NCBI RefSeq assembly: GCF_004027225.2
Contig: NC_044289.2
Coordinates: 12,114,354-12,178,353 of the forward strand
Reading direction: 5' to 3'
DNA length: 64,000 bases
Source of the DNA: Strigops habroptila
Taxonomy: Eukaryota > Chordata > Aves > Psittaciformes > Psittacidae
The notes beneath the pieces are model-generated. The model did not search any database. It was not told the origin of the DNA and saw only the letters and a list, made by a program, of their open reading frames with translations. A program made the position numbers and the translations under genes. Below, one piece after another: positions 34,501-49,500 of this stretch (positions within the stretch are counted from its first letter, which is position 1; each line of letters begins with the position of its first letter).

Positions 34501-37500
34501 TTTTTGGTTTGGGGTTCTTCTTTGGGGAGGGCGAGGCGAGGAAGATTTTTAAGAATGAGAGTGTATTAAGGACAAATGAACATTTTCTTTCTCTCTTCTG
34601 CTTCCTCTGTGACCATTTACATTTTCTGCTGCAGAAGTGAGGCGTTATTTTGCATCTTCCTTTCTAAGTTGTGGATGTTTCTTCTTGACCCTGTCTTTAT
34701 TTGTCATCTCTTTCTTCCCATATAAAAAAGGAGAGAGCTATTATTGCCATGATGTTGTACTCCCTGTTCTACAACTAAGAGGTTGAGGGATGTTTTAACA
34801 TCCCCTTTGGCTGTGTTGTCTTTAGTTTTCTCTTTGGACCTCCATACTCGCATCTTTTCCTTACCACTCCTAGACTTCTTCTCTAACACTGAATTTCATT
34901 TGTCAGTCCCAAGATCTCTTTTGTGTCCTTGGTGGTTTTTTCCCCTTGAGCCTTTTGCAGTTCTGTGTCAGGCTTGTAGCACTTCTCTCTGCTCACTCTT
35001 CATCTTTCTCTTGAATGGCTGCTCTCAGATACCCACACACAAGCTCTTGCTTTTGAAGACCCTTTGAAATATTTTCTTTCTGTACTTATAAAATAGGAGC
35101 CATATTCTTTGTCCATCTACACACGCACGCACATGTATATATTCTATTGTCTTGTATTCTCACAGTGTATGTCTAAAATCTGTCCAAAAAGCTGTAAGGA
35201 ATACCTGTTTCCTGGTCTGCTCATCTGGACAAGCCGCTTGTTTTCACTGCTTTTACCATGAGTTTCATTTGAATTCAGATGAATTGTCTTAGTTTCAAGG
35301 TTCTCCTCTTCCAGCCTGTTCTTAGGATCTGCCTGTGCCCTATACCTGGTGTATCTTACCTTGTCTCCGTCTGGAAGCAGTTATTTATTATTTATTATAG
35401 TCACAATTCCCTACAGTTTTGCCTCATCAGCCATATGTCCCCATTAGGAATCATTTCCTCTAGGTAGCATAGCCATGAGCTCCAGATAGTATAACCTCTG
35501 CCTTCTCCTTCCTTTCTAGGTAAACCTACTACAAACAAAACCCTACTTTTTTTGAGTTAAAAATGATACCCCAAATAAATTATCAAAGTACATTACTTAG
35601 ACTCACTGTAGGACCCTGTTGCTAACGGCAGTAATCCTGTTGTGAACTATGTCCTCAGCTGATCTAAAAAGACAGGATTTTGCTGGTTTCAGCAAAGCTG
35701 TGTTGCTTCCACTTGCTGAGGCTTTTGCCTGGCTTCTGTGCATGCTCATTCCTTGCTGCAATTTATATGTTAATCAAGATGTAATTATGGCTCTTTCAGG
35801 TTTTAAGCCATCTTGCCTTTAAAGGTTTGGTGCAAATGTATACATTCAAACACTTTCCATTTCACCTAGTTCATTTAGCAAACCAAAGTTTATACCAGAT
35901 TTGGAATAGGCCAAGTTAACACTCCCTTATTCTCAGTTCAAGCATTCCTATGTACAAAACTTTCCTAAAAGTTGAGCAGAACTAAAACTGGAGCCCAGTG
36001 ATGTGATGTTTCAAGAAGTGTATATTGTGTATTTGCAGTTGGTTGTTTGACCTGTGAACTTGATTATCTTGAAATATTAATGCCAAACCTAAGACCAGAT
36101 TAAGTAACACAAGCAATACAATTAGGTGTGCAGGAAAGCTGTAGCGGTAGAAGGAACCAAAGCCAAATTCTGGCAGCATATCATGGGTCAGAAAAATAAG
36201 GAAGGACAGGGTTGCTTCTAGGTCTGTGGCATCATCTATTCAACAGTGAATTAAAAAGAAGTGGGTTCTGTTAAATCCATTTATGCTGCTGCTCACATTG
36301 GTAGGTAGAGGGAAGGTTTTGCTCTCTGTCCCAGGGCAGTGGTGACATTTTGATATGTCAAAGTGAGGGCGTTGTGCCAGGTAGGGCCCTGACAGAATTA
36401 CTTCCTTTTCGAGTAGGAATAGCAGGGCTGCTTGAATGAGCAGCCACTCTGTACCTGCTGCTGTCTCATGAGGTTGCTCAGCCCATTTTGGGTTGAGAAG
36501 TTACTGTGAGGGTGCATACACACAGCAGCAGTGCAAAGGACTGCTAAGGAGTGTGTACCTGATCTATTATGGTGAAAGTTGTTGTTGAGGGGAGCACATC
36601 ACTGTAACAGAAATGCCAGTTACTTGTGTTTGCATACATGGAGTAAGTTAAGGGCCTGATTAGAGTTGAGATGCAGTAGAGAAGAAAACAGCAAACTATG
36701 TTCCTTTAATTTCTAGTTTCTAAAAAGTCAACCATGGAGACTTTCCGCCTTCTTAGCGGGGTAAGTTTTGTACTTAAATTACAGTTTGAACTGAGTTATA
36801 GTAGCTTGTTAGGCAGAATTATTGCACAGATAAGAACTGTAAATGTCTTCAGTGGTTTTGTGTATTGGCAAAAGCCACTTTCTGCCTAAACCTGTAACAT
36901 GACAAGTTACATGAAGGTATTCTTCCATCATACTCCAATTATAGATTTCCTCTTTTTTTCCTTCTTATTTTCCATACTTACTAATAAGAAACCTCTTGTG
37001 TTCAGGAATGCCCAAGCGCCTCCCGCCGGGGTTCCCTGCAGGCCAGGCCAACCAGAACTTCCTGCAAGGTCAGGTGCCTTCCACAGCTCCAGCCCCAGCG
37101 GTGAACAGTGGCGCGCCGCAGCTGCAGACCAGCCAAAACGTGCAGCACACAGGTCTGGCTGGGCTGGGGGGCTCCTCAGTTCGTTCTTTATGTAGAAAAT
37201 TGCACCTTTGCTTGTGTAACACAGATACCAAAGCATTAAACTCTTGGCATTGATAGGGAGTTAGCTCCTTGGGGCTGTAGGGGCATTCTGGATTGCTAAA
37301 TGAGGAGAAGAAAAGGAGGAGGCTGCTCAACTTTATCAAACAACCCAACTATTATTGATTAGGACTGTGGTACTAAGATCCAGAATTACCTGTTAAGAAA
37401 TTGAATGGAAGTAGCACTGAAATTTGGAGTGCTACTTCCATTCAATTGGAAGTGCTGCTTCCATTCAATGAGAGTAATAAAGATATAACACAAAAGGAAC

Positions 37501-40500
37501 TTGTCCAGAAAAAAAGAGAGTGTTACTATCTTAGAAGCAGAACAACATAATCTTGTTCTGCTTTGAAAAGATTCTTAGTTCCTTTGGAAGTCTACTTTCA
37601 AAGTAGTAGTCCTGTACAAATGAAATCAGTCAGTCCTTTACAAATGATATCTTTAGTTCCCAAAGGTGTCCATTTAACAATTCAGTTATTAGTCTTTTGT
37701 CTGGATTATGGATACCCTGATAATGTCATTTCATTAATACTCCATGTGCATTTATTTTTTAACCCATTATAAAATAACCTCAAGGTTTGGAGCTTATTTT
37801 GGTTAGGAATTATTGTATTGTGTTAGGTGATATTGTGGAAGATTGTCAAGTACAGATAACAACTGATAAATTTCCGTTACATCTTCTGCAGTGGGGTACA
37901 TGGGAAGTACCAGTCTTAAGTGTTTACTGTGAGGAGTATGATGTTCTGTTTTGACAACTAACAGGTATATGTGGCATCAAACATTGCATCAGAAGGCTGC
38001 AAATATGTCAGATATTCCAGTTCTTTGGAAAAGGGAGGAAAACAATGTTGGAGTTGTGGTTATAGTACTCCAATCAGTTTCTTACTGGCAATTATTTATT
38101 TTGTTTTAAGGTGGCCAAGGATCTGGACCTCCTCAAAATCAGATGCAAGCACCACATGGCCCACCAAATATGATGCAGACCAATCTAATGGGACTTCATG
38201 GAAATATGAACAACCAGCAGGCGGCTGCTAGTGGGGTGCCACAAGTTAACATGGGCAACATACAGGGACAGCCTCAGCAAGGACCACAGTCTCAGCTTAT
38301 GGGAATGCACCAGCAAATTGTGTCCTCTCAAGGACAGATGGTAAACATTCAGGCTCAGGGATCGATGAACCCTCAAAACCAGATGATACTTTCTCGAACT
38401 CAGCTCATGCCGCAAGGCCAAATGATGGTGGCACCACAAAACCAAAATCTTGGTCCTTCTCCCCAACGGATGACCCCACCCAAACAGATGATTCCCCAGC
38501 AGGGACAACAGATGATGTCTACACACAATCAAATGATGGGACCTCAGGGCCAGGTCTTGTTACAGCAAAATTCAATGATGGAACAGATGATGACCACTCA
38601 AATGCAAGGAAATAAACAGCCTTTTAATACTCAAAGCCAGTCCAATGTTATGACGGGGCCAGCTCAACTGATGAGAGGACCAACCCCAAACATGCAAGGA
38701 AACATGGTGCAGTTCACTGGGCAGATGATGGCGCAGCAAGGCCCTGTGAATGGTAATCCTTCTCAGGTTATGGGAATTCAAGGGCAGGTGTTAAGACCCA
38801 CTGGACCTGGTCCTCATATATCTCAGCAACTTGGGGATACCGCTACTACAACAAATAATGATGTGAACTTGACCCAGATGTTACCCGACGTTCCTGTGCA
38901 GCAGCCAAACATGGTGCCTTCTCATATGCAAGCAATGCAAGGAAACAACAATGCTTCAGGGAGTCATTTCTCTGGCCATGGGCTGCCTTTCAATACAGGG
39001 TTTAGTGGAACGCCAAATGGGAATCAGATTTCCTGTGGGCAGAATCCTGTTTTTCCTGTCAATAAAGATGTTACACTCACAAGTCCGCTCTTGGTTAACC
39101 TTCTGCAAAGTGATATATCAGCAGGACACTTTGGCGTGAACAACAAACAAAATAATCAGAATGCCAACAAGCCAAAGAAGAAGAAGCCTCCAAGGAAGAA
39201 GAAAAACAATCAACAACTAGAGCAAACAACGTAGGTTTACTATTACATTGTTTTTATAAGGGCATAGGGAAGCTCCACAGGCAACTTCTCAATATTTTTT
39301 CAGCAAATATGGGGTAAGAAAGGACCGGTGTTATTTCATATCCTAGCAATTTCTGTCAAGAGTTAAATGATAACCCACTGGCAAGTCTGCCACTGGAAAG
39401 CTTGTTCAAGACTTAAAAACCCCATGCAAACATCCCAGCCAACATCCTCGGTTAGAACAGCACCATTCCTTACTTTTACTGGGTAAAGGAAGTGTAGGAT
39501 GTGGCAGATGGTGCCACAGCCCTTGGAAGAGGAGACTGCCTTTTGTAAGCAGTCTGACAGCCACGCTCAAAAGGTTGGGAAGTACTTTCAGAAGAATTAG
39601 AAGCCTCCATATAACATGTGCAATAGAGATTTTTGAGGGGTTGTTTGCTGAATTATATGTATATCCTGACATTTTTATGCCTGGAATTGAGCTGGACTTC
39701 TCTCTTGAAGCTGCAACTAGAATTCAGAGGGAGGAATACGGTACTTTCTGAGTATGAGGATTACAAGCCCAGGCAGTGCTGATCTTCTTGGTGTAGGAGA
39801 GATTAGGAAGGAAAAAACACCACAACTCTTAAGAGGGAAGAGGCAAAGGGATAATATTGAGAGATGGTGAATGAATGTACCTGTTTAGTGGAAATTCGGG
39901 ATTGCTGAATCAATTTGTTCCTTTTTGGCCAGCATATTCTCCATTGGCCAGCTGTGCTGTGGCTTTTTCCTCTCGAGAGTCTATCAATACCAGCACAGGG
40001 TGGTAGGTGGCTGCTGCTGCTCTACTATTATTCAGCTGAAATGGTAAAGGCAGATCTGCTACGTCTAATTGTTCTGATGCTGCAGATGAGCCACAGGGGC
40101 ATTGACAGGAATCCACCTGATGGAACATCTGGGGATTATTTCCACTTTGCTTTAGAAAAAAATGGAAAAACTTTGTGCAGAAAATTAGAACACAGGAATA
40201 TCCAAATTTCAAAGTTAAATTGTTAAATGAGGTAGCAATGGCACAGTAAGTTATTGGTGTGGTTGTGGTTCCACCAGTCCCACTCCTTTGAATAATCATT
40301 GTAAGTCCTTAAGTTTATGCCACCTTTCCCAGAGACAGATGTCCAGCTCAGTGCAAGGAGTGGATGGCATTCGAGTACTAAGCAACTGTTCACTGTTTAA
40401 TTTTTCCCCAACTTGCATTTTCTGCACAATGTCAAGATTCCTTCCTGAAGATGGAATTAAATTTTCTCATGGACGCTCATTTTAGTTGTGGACTGAAGCA

Positions 40501-43500
40501 ACTCACATCATCTGTAGCAAGAAATCTTTTGTGACAATGGTTAATTGGCTGAACTGGTACTAAAATAAAATGCAGGAGCTGTTATGTGCATTTACAGGTG
40601 CAGAAATGCTGCGTGGGGAAGGCTGTAGGTGACAACGTGCCAAGCTTTCTAGCTCTGGTAGTCTGTGGCTACACGGAAGAGAGGTATTTGAGGGCATGAA
40701 GGTGTCTTCATTTGCCATTCCAGAAATTTTAAGTGCAAGTAATTTGGCAAGAGTGGGTTCTACCAGCACATTGCACAAGGTAGTGTTGTGTGGTCCAGTT
40801 GTAAAGAACAGCAGAAGTGCATCTTCATGCTTTTGATACATTAGATCCTGCAGAGAGTCTCAAATAAATAGCAAGCAGCTATTTTCCTGTCTGTTGCTCA
40901 CCTGATGCTCAAAGCTATCCAGATGTCCTTCAAACAATAACAGTGTCATGTTTTTCCTTGTATCAAAATCATTCGTGTTGCATAGCTGCTACCCAACAGC
41001 AATTTGGATAGTACCAATAGGCACTGCTGAGAATTGCAGCACAGTAAAATATGCAAACGTCGTGTCACTATCAGTCATCTGCATCTTTCATGGAAAGTTT
41101 GGGATTTAGGGGGTTTTTTTGGTGGGGGTTTTTTATGTTTGATTTGTTATTTGGTTTTGTTTTTTCCCAAATCAAAGATGAAAACAAAAAGCCCTGGTAT
41201 TTCCAGGGAGGAAAGATCTGGTGTTATGTGTAAAAGATCAAAAGCTTCAATTCTCAATAGGTTCCAATAAAATAATAGTAGCCACTACTGTAGTGAGCTG
41301 TCTTGCCATGGAAATGACAGAGGATTTGGAGGGACGAGTCGGACTCTCTTGTGAAAAGAAGATCTGTTGTTAAAGTGAAGCCTTGTTAGGATTTTGGTTT
41401 CATTGGTCTTACCAGTCATCACCCAGGTTCATTCCCTGTGGCCTACGAATGTCAATAAGCAGGTATATAAAGCTCTCTTCTGAGCTTACAAAGCCCCACA
41501 AGACTATTTGCTTGTTAAAAAGTTTTCAGAATAAAAGAAGCCTAAAGTACAGCTTTCTTATTGAACTATGACAACTCAAAAGAGTTCTTAGCTCTTAAAT
41601 ATGGCTTTTAATCAGATTTCAGTGTACTTAACAAAGGAAATGCCACTCTGGAGTTAAACTTTCAGTGAACATTCCTTTGCCACTGCTACCTGCAGAATGC
41701 TGTGTTGGCACCTGATAGTGATGAGCATTTTGTTTCTTAATGGGCTGTATTTTAGCCATTTTATCCTTGCAGGAGCATTGAGAAGGGAGCTATCCTTGCA
41801 AATGTTGTTGAGATTATTCTCCAGCAAAAAGAGGGCGACTGCAATTCAAGCTGGCTGTAATACCTCCCTGCCTCATTGGCTCCCGCCTGCTCTAGCATCA
41901 TTAGGCAAGCTCAGCATTTTCCTGTCTTGGAATTGCTGATTCTTTTAAATCTGCTTTGGGTCACTTTCTTTTGCGTCAGAAGCAAAATGGGATGCTTTCA
42001 TCTCAGCTTCTTCCCTGCCGTTCTTCCTCTGAAATCTTAGAATTCAGAGCAGCAAACCTCCTGTGGAAATGTTTGATAAACACACTAAAAATGATCCTGT
42101 TTCTTTCTTAGAAATAATTGCTGAGATGTAATAATATAGAAAGAAAAGTACCATTAGTAATATGGTTTGAAGACTGAGCCATAGCGGAATGTAGATAGGA
42201 TAAGTGAATATTAAAGGAGTGAATATTGAATGTAAATAGGATAAGTGATAGTGAAGGAGTTTATTCAGCTGAGTCTAAAATAGTTTTAAGAGTTTGCTTA
42301 ATTGAGCAACTCCGCATTAGAATGAAAACCAAGACATTTGGAAAAGTAGGATGTTCAAAGGTGATTGCCTCTGTTTTCTGAACCCAAAGATTGTAGATAA
42401 TGGGATATAAACTGAGGAAGAGATGCTAGATGGAATGTGTTTGTAGATAAAACATGTTAGTTAATTCTGTTAAATACGTGCACAAACAAGCAGTTGTTTA
42501 ATGTTCCCCTGTGCACAGACCAGGAACATCATGAGTTCTGGCAGAACAGAAAGAACACACTTAGTGAAACCCCTGTGGGCTTTGGGGTCTGCAGCACCCT
42601 GGGTGATGGGTGCTGGGCAGGGGGTGCCAGTGCTGTGGGACAGGGAGGCAGTTCTCAACCAGATACAGAGAGCTTTAACCATAGATCTGGAGGTGACAGT
42701 CCCCCTGTACACAGGGAAATGGAACTCATTTAGCATCAGACGACAAGTGCCCTTGTATAAAAGCAAAAGCTGTTGCAGAGCATTTTACCATGTCAGCAGG
42801 GCTGGTTCTGCTCGCATCTGAACTGTAACTTCATTTTTACACACCTTATCTCAGCATCTGCAGTGCTTTTTGGTGTGCTTTTTTGTTTGTTTGGGGTTTG
42901 CTGGTTTGTTTGGGCTTTTCTTTTTGTATTCTGGAGTTCTCTCTCCGCTCTGACAAGGGCTTTTGTATCTGAAGGTTGTGCTTGAGGATGCAGCTGGTGG
43001 AACAAAGGGTTCACTTATGACAGTCCGTTCTGTACCTGATGTGCAGTTGTTTGGGTTTTTTATGTGCAGAGCAATGGGAAAGAAGACCAAATACAGAATA
43101 TTTGTCCTTCTCACAAACTTGCTTATTATTCGTATTCAGAATCTGGGTTTTTTTGATGGTTGCTAAACATGCCCAGTGAATTCAGCTACATTCAAACTTC
43201 AAGTGATGTTTAAATTTTCCAGCAATTACAATAGCAGCCTTTCCTACAATAACTGCTGTTCTTTACTAGCAAACAACACTCGGGTCTGTTTGCACAGTTT
43301 GTACATGCCTGATCAGACCCATCTGGCAGGAGATGTTTTCTAAGAACTCATTTTGCATCACCATTGTTTTCTAGGTTAAACCTGTTTGTGCAGTGCTGCT
43401 CTGCACTGGCTTCTGTCTGATCTTTAACAGTAGTATTTTCAATCTCCCACTATTATAAAGAAATCATAAATGGCAAAATTACAAACTTAGGATTGTATTC

Positions 43501-46500
43501 ACAATTTTAGGATGTTGTTCCAGGTCACGTTGCTGGCACCTACCTCAAAGGCTGCAGCTCCTCTGGGTGATTTTTGGTGCCACTATTTTTGTTCATTTAT
43601 GGCTGGTAATATAATGCTTCTGGGGCATGTTTCTGCATTTTACTAGCTTTCATCAAATTCATTGGTGGAGGCATGTAAGAAAACAATAACTGCATCACAA
43701 GGATTGGGAGTGTGCTGGATTAGACAAAAGGATTAACTCCAAATACTTTCCTTGGCAATACTTGCCTGCTCAGCAGCACTGCTTGGGCATTCTGTGTTTG
43801 AGCCATTTCTTACCTTTCTTCTGTCTTGGATTGTTCTCCCCAGTTTTGACCTGTGAAAGTTCAGGGAGTTCCAAGTCAGATGCTGCTTTTTGAATATTGG
43901 TACCCAATAGGACATTAGGACAGGCCTGGGTCTCTCCATGTCTGCTGTGCAGATGCCAGAGACGCTCTCAAGTAACATTAAATAAGATAGCTCTTTCCTC
44001 CTTTATTTACTACAGATTCTTATTTTGCTGAAAATGTCTTTGTCCTTGCCATTTCTGCATGATTCTGCCTCTCTTTGTTGGCAAGTGGGCTAACTTTGAT
44101 GTCTTTAATTCGGTGCTTTTATTATACAGTCCTACAGAAGGACTTGAGGATACTGGTGGACAAAAAGCTGAATATGAGCTATCAGTGTGCACTTGCAGCC
44201 CAGAAAGCCAACTGTATCCTGGGGTGCATCACCAGCAGCGTGACCAGGTTGAGGAAGAGGATTCTCTCCCTCTGCTCTGAGACTCCTGCTGCAGTCCTGC
44301 ATCCAGCTCTGGGGCCCCCAAAATAAGAAGGACATGGACCTGTTGGAGCGAGTCCAGAGGAGAGAGATGCTCTGAGGGCTGGAGCAGCTCTGCTCTGGAG
44401 ACAGGCTGGGAGAGCTGGGCTTGTCCAGCCTGGAGAACAGGAGGCTCTGGGGAGACCTTAGAGCACCTCCTGGTGCCTAAAGGGGCTACAGGAAACCTAG
44501 AGAGGGACTTTTCCAAAGGATTTCAGTGACAGGACAAGGGGGAATGACTTTAACCTGACGGAGGGGAGATTTAGATCAGATATAAGGCAGAAGTTCTTCC
44601 CTGTGAGGGTGCTGAGGCGCTGGCACAGGGTGCCCAGAGAAGCTGTGGCTGCCCCATCGCTGGCAGTGTTCAAGGCCAGGTTGGACACAGGGGCTTGGAG
44701 CAACCTGCTCTAGTGGAAGGTGTCCCTGCTCGTGGCAGGGGGTTGGAACTGGATGAGCTTTAAGGTCCCTTCAACACAAACCATTCTGTGATTCCATAAT
44801 CACTTGCAGAGCCTCAGTATCCCACAAAGTTTTGTGCTCTGGTGGGTGACATAATGTCCAATACATCAGCACATTTTTGTTGTGATGTTTATGGAGGTCT
44901 TTGTTATCCTGAGCTTGTCACTTCTGTGTACGATACTGGAAGAAGTGTTGCTACCATTGAAATACATTTCTGTGCTTCTACCCATGATATTTACTTACCT
45001 ATACAGATGCTACAGCAGTATTAGAGGGAAATCAGTTTAGTTTGAACATACCTATCTATATCATTTGTAATATCCATTGGCATTCTCTTAGTTATAAAAC
45101 TCATATTCAAGGTAGAAACAAAAGGAAAATAGAGCACCAGGCAACTTGTTTCCTCTTCAAGAGTATTTAAGGCACAGGAGTGACTGTCAGCAGACCTGGG
45201 CTCTGTGTTCAAGTTTGTCCTTTTACACCAGAGGTAGTGGTGCACTTCAGTGAGTTACTTGCAGGTCTGTGAAAAGCACTAGGAATTAATTCCTTGAGTT
45301 CTGGAAGCAGCAGTCAAACGCTGACGTGAGGCTGGATTTTAAATGCAGTTATTATTTTTCTTCCAGTTCTTCAGAACCGCGTCCAGCTGGCCTGGAGGAG
45401 AGCGATCAGTCGTCGATGTCTGGAGATCAAGGAATGAACTTAGATAATTCAGGCCCCAAGCTTCCTGATTTTGCAAGTAGGCCACCAGGTAGTGGGATTT
45501 TTCTGTGGATTATCTGAATGTGATAACTATAGGAGAGCTTTTAAGTGATCTTTATGACAGTTCTATTTTGTGTCATCACACATTCAAGCCCAAAGCTTTT
45601 TTCCCTCCTAGTAACTAATTGGTACCATTGTTAAAATGTTTTCTTTGAGTTAGCTCAAAATGAAGAGGGAGGTGGACACAGTCTCATGTATCATGCTGTA
45701 GGTATCATACTGAATACTGTAGTTACTCAGCAATAGCATAATTGATAAAAAATTCTGTATTTCTAGCTGTAGCACAGACTAATGCATTAAAAAGTATTAA
45801 CCAATAGCTGATTTTTGAGCCTTAAGAAGTAGAGGCTACAGTTGGAATTATGCTTTGCACGTAGGGAGAATTAAATCCAAGGTCTGCAAAGGAATTTATA
45901 AGCCACATGGATGGTTCTTAGCACTGTTTTTAGCCAAGTAATACATGACAGATTCTACTTTGTACACTAGAAGATGCCAGATCTGTAGCAGGTATGCCAG
46001 ACCCTGTCCCACGGGGCATGTCAAACTCTTAAGGCTGTTTTGAGGAATATTAGTGAACGTCCAACTCTGCAATTGGAAGTGAAAGCGAGCTCATGGACAG
46101 TTGTAGAGACTTTCCAGATGGCGTGAATCTGGAGTAATATTAGCTAGTATGATGTACTAAGAGATTTCCAATTGTATGTCAAGCATCCTTTTACTAAGTA
46201 AAAGGACTTCTAAGAATTTAGTAAAATCTTTGTCCTTATTTGTAAAGCCTGTTTCGTTCACGTGGCTCTCGCATAAGACAGACAGGCTCCCAGCTATACT
46301 TTATCTGATCCTGTTTGTTCCAGAAATTCTGCTTTCTCTGATCTTTGGTTGGTTTTAATGAATGTATCATCTTCTTGTCTTAGGTTATCCATCTCAGCCA
46401 GTGGAACAAAGACCACTTCAGCAGATGCCACCTCAACTCATGCCGCATGCGCAGCAGCCACAGCCGCAGCCACAGCAGCAGCCACAGCCACCACCACAGC

Positions 46501-49500
46501 AAGCCCAGGCACCACCACAAACACCGCAGCAGCAGCAGCAGCAGCAGATGATGATGATGCTTATGATGCAGCAGGATCCCAAGTCAGTCAGGCTCCCTGT
46601 ACCACAAGGAGTTCACCCACCTAGAGGGCCTCTGAATCCAGATGCTCAACGAATGCCGATGCAGCAGAGTGGTAACATGCCAGTAATGGTTAACCTCCAG
46701 GGTCCTGGGTCAGTGCCTCCATCTCCTGATAAACAAAGAATTTCCTTGCCAGGCAATCCTCCCCTGGGAAATAATGCAAGAAAAATGGTTTATCAAGATA
46801 ATGTCCAGAATCCTTCCAGCTCACCCCTTGGAGAGGTTTCATCAGTTTCCTCCCTTCCAGAAGGAGGTGGAGCTGAAGGCCCCCCAGCGTCAGCAGCTCA
46901 GAATAATCTGACATCTCATTTAGTAGTTTCACAAAACCAACTAATGATGACAGGACCCAAAACTGGACCATCCCCACTTTCAACTGCCCAAGGTGCAAGT
47001 CCCCAGCAGCAGTCGAATTCTCTGCCTAGTGCTCTTACACACCATTTTCCAAACGTTGCCACCCCATCACAAACTGCAAGGCCTAAAACCCCAAACAGAG
47101 CAAGCCCAAGGCCATACTATCCTCAGACTCCTAATAACCGTCCACCTAGCACGGAACCATCAGAAATCAGCTTGTCTCCAGAGAGACTCAATGCTTCTAT
47201 AGCTGGTCTCTTCCCTCCCCAGATTAATATTCCTTTACCTCCCAGGCCTAATCTCAATAGAGGATTTGATCAGCAGGGTCTTAATCCCACTACTTTGAAG
47301 GCCATTGGACAAGCCCCATCAAATCTCACCATTAACAATCAGTCTAGTTTTGCTTCTCCACAGTCACACAAATTGGAAAGCGTGGTCATTAATTCAGGAA
47401 AACAAACCAACACTGGAGGAACAAAGAGAGCAAGTCCAAGCAATAGTCGAAGGTCCAGTCCTGGATCCAGTAGGAAAACTACCCCAAGTCCTGGCAGACA
47501 GAATTCAAAAGCAGCTAAATTATCATTGACAACCCCGCAGAATCCATCTCTCTTGCAGAACATGGAATTACAAAGAAATATGATGGCTGGTCCCTCTTCT
47601 TTGCCAACACCTGTGACTTCAAGTTTCCAAAATAACAACATGCTGAGTAATCAGAATCCTACAGTTTCTGTACCTGCTGTGACTGGCATTCCTGAAGACA
47701 ATAAAGAGAGCCTTAGTGTGCCTCAAGATAACGAGTGTCAGAGTACACAGGGTGTCCAAGCTAACAAAGACCAGCCCAGTGTTGAACTAAAAGGAATCCC
47801 TACTCCAGAAATGAAAATGTTGGTTCCAGAAGAACAGCCAAAAAAAGATGGGCAAGCCTTGGACACCAGTAAGCTTCCAGTCTTGGAGGAAAGTAAACCC
47901 ATGGTATCTCCAGCTATGAGGGAGGCACCAACGTCTTTAAGTCAACTTCTTGATAATTCTGGAGCCCCTAACGTAACCATTAAGCCTCCTGGGCTGACTG
48001 GTCTTGAAATGGCACCTATAGTTACCACTAGTGAGGAGCTAAAGAAGATAGCTGTCATTCCTCCACTGCAGGATTCATCCTCGAGCAAAGAGCCATCTAA
48101 TTCACTTAGCTTGCCTCAGAATAATGAGCCCTGTTCAACTCCAGGGCACCAGGAACTGGGAGAAATAAACTCAAGCGTTGCACAGAGTGTTCCTCCAGTA
48201 ATGCAGAGGCCTGTCAGCTCCTCTTCTATTTCAGGTCCTTTACCTCCCAACCAGATAACAGTTTTTGTAACTTCAAACCCTATTACGTCTTCTGCTAATA
48301 CATCAGCACCGTTGCCATCTCACTTGCAGCCTGCATTGGTGTCAACGGTTGTCACAATGCCCAATGTAGGGAACAAAGTCATGGTGTCTGAGGGACAGTC
48401 AGCAGTTCAGTCTAATGCTCGGCCACAGTTTATTACCCCCGTTTTTATAAACTCATCATCAATAATTCAGGTTATGAAGGGCTCTCAGTCAAGTACGATT
48501 CCAGCAGCCCCCATGACTTCTAACTCTAGTCTGATGCCTCAGTCGGTCGCGGTCGTTGGGCCTTTGCATATACCGCAGAATATAAAGTTCTCCTCCGCAC
48601 CCGCTCCTCCCAGCACATCATCCAGCAGTCCTGTTTCTAGTATTCCTACCAGCAGGCCACTGGTTCTTAATCCCTTGGCACCTCCTGTTCAGCTGCCTTC
48701 TCCCGCTACAACTTCTTCCAATGCTCCCTCAAATCTCCCTGCTCAACAAGGCAAAGACTTCAGCCCAGAGGAGACTTCTTCTCAAAGTGGTGGGTCAAGT
48801 GACCAGTGCTCTGTTACAGCAACACAGTCAGGACCTGTTGTTTCACCTCTTCTGACGAGTAGTCCAGGATCTGGGAACAGACGCAGCCCTGTTTCATCAA
48901 GTAAGGGGAAGGGAAAAGTAGATAAGATTGGCCAACTCTTGTTGACTAAAGCATGCAAGAAAGTCACTGGCTCCCTTGAGAAAGGGGACGAGCAATATGC
49001 TTTGGATGGTGAAACAGAAGGACAGGGACTAGAAACATTGGCCCCAAACAGTTTGGGAACAGAGCAGTTACCAGCAGAACTAGATAATAAAACTGTGACA
49101 CCGCCAGCACCCAGTCTTCTAAAACAGAGCACTTCTGGGCCTGGCAGTTCGGGTGCCAGCACCACGGCTGCTGCTCCTGCCTCCACGTCTCCGAGCACAT
49201 CAACAAGCACTCCTCCTACCAGCGTGCCACCGGTTGTAACCACTCCCGCAGCCCCAGACCTCACACCCGCAGCACCAAGCACTAATGGCAGTAACCACGG
49301 TGGTGTACCGGCTGAGCAAACCGGGGCTGGTGTGGTGGAGGAAAAAGCAGGAGCACATCAGGAACTGCTACAGAATGCAGGTAAGTCCGGTGCTACCCTT
49401 TGTAAATGTAGGGCTGCTTCTGTAAACTTCCTAGGTGCTTTTTTCCATGAACATAACAAAAATTAGACCCCATAGCCAAGGCTGACAACTACTTTCTTGT

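Larger units (their letters stand above)
39231..45366 (+). other. NCOA6: NCOA6 intron, 6.1 kb
   Basis: This large intron contains a 41-bp tandem duplication (42187-42265) and a sense CR1 copy (44130-44799). No exon or RNA gene was recognised. T/G-rich low-complexity sequence occurs near 41100-41165 and 42870-42930. Confidence 0.75.

Noticed and set aside
44075-44326. A frame with reverse-transcriptase-like residues as a host gene
   Set aside because: It is the decayed end of a CR1 copy with frame breaks.
48782-49282. A 166-codon antisense open frame opposite the giant NCOA6 exon
   Set aside because: The antisense of Ser/Thr/Pro-rich codons often lacks stops. No promoter, splice or family support is seen.
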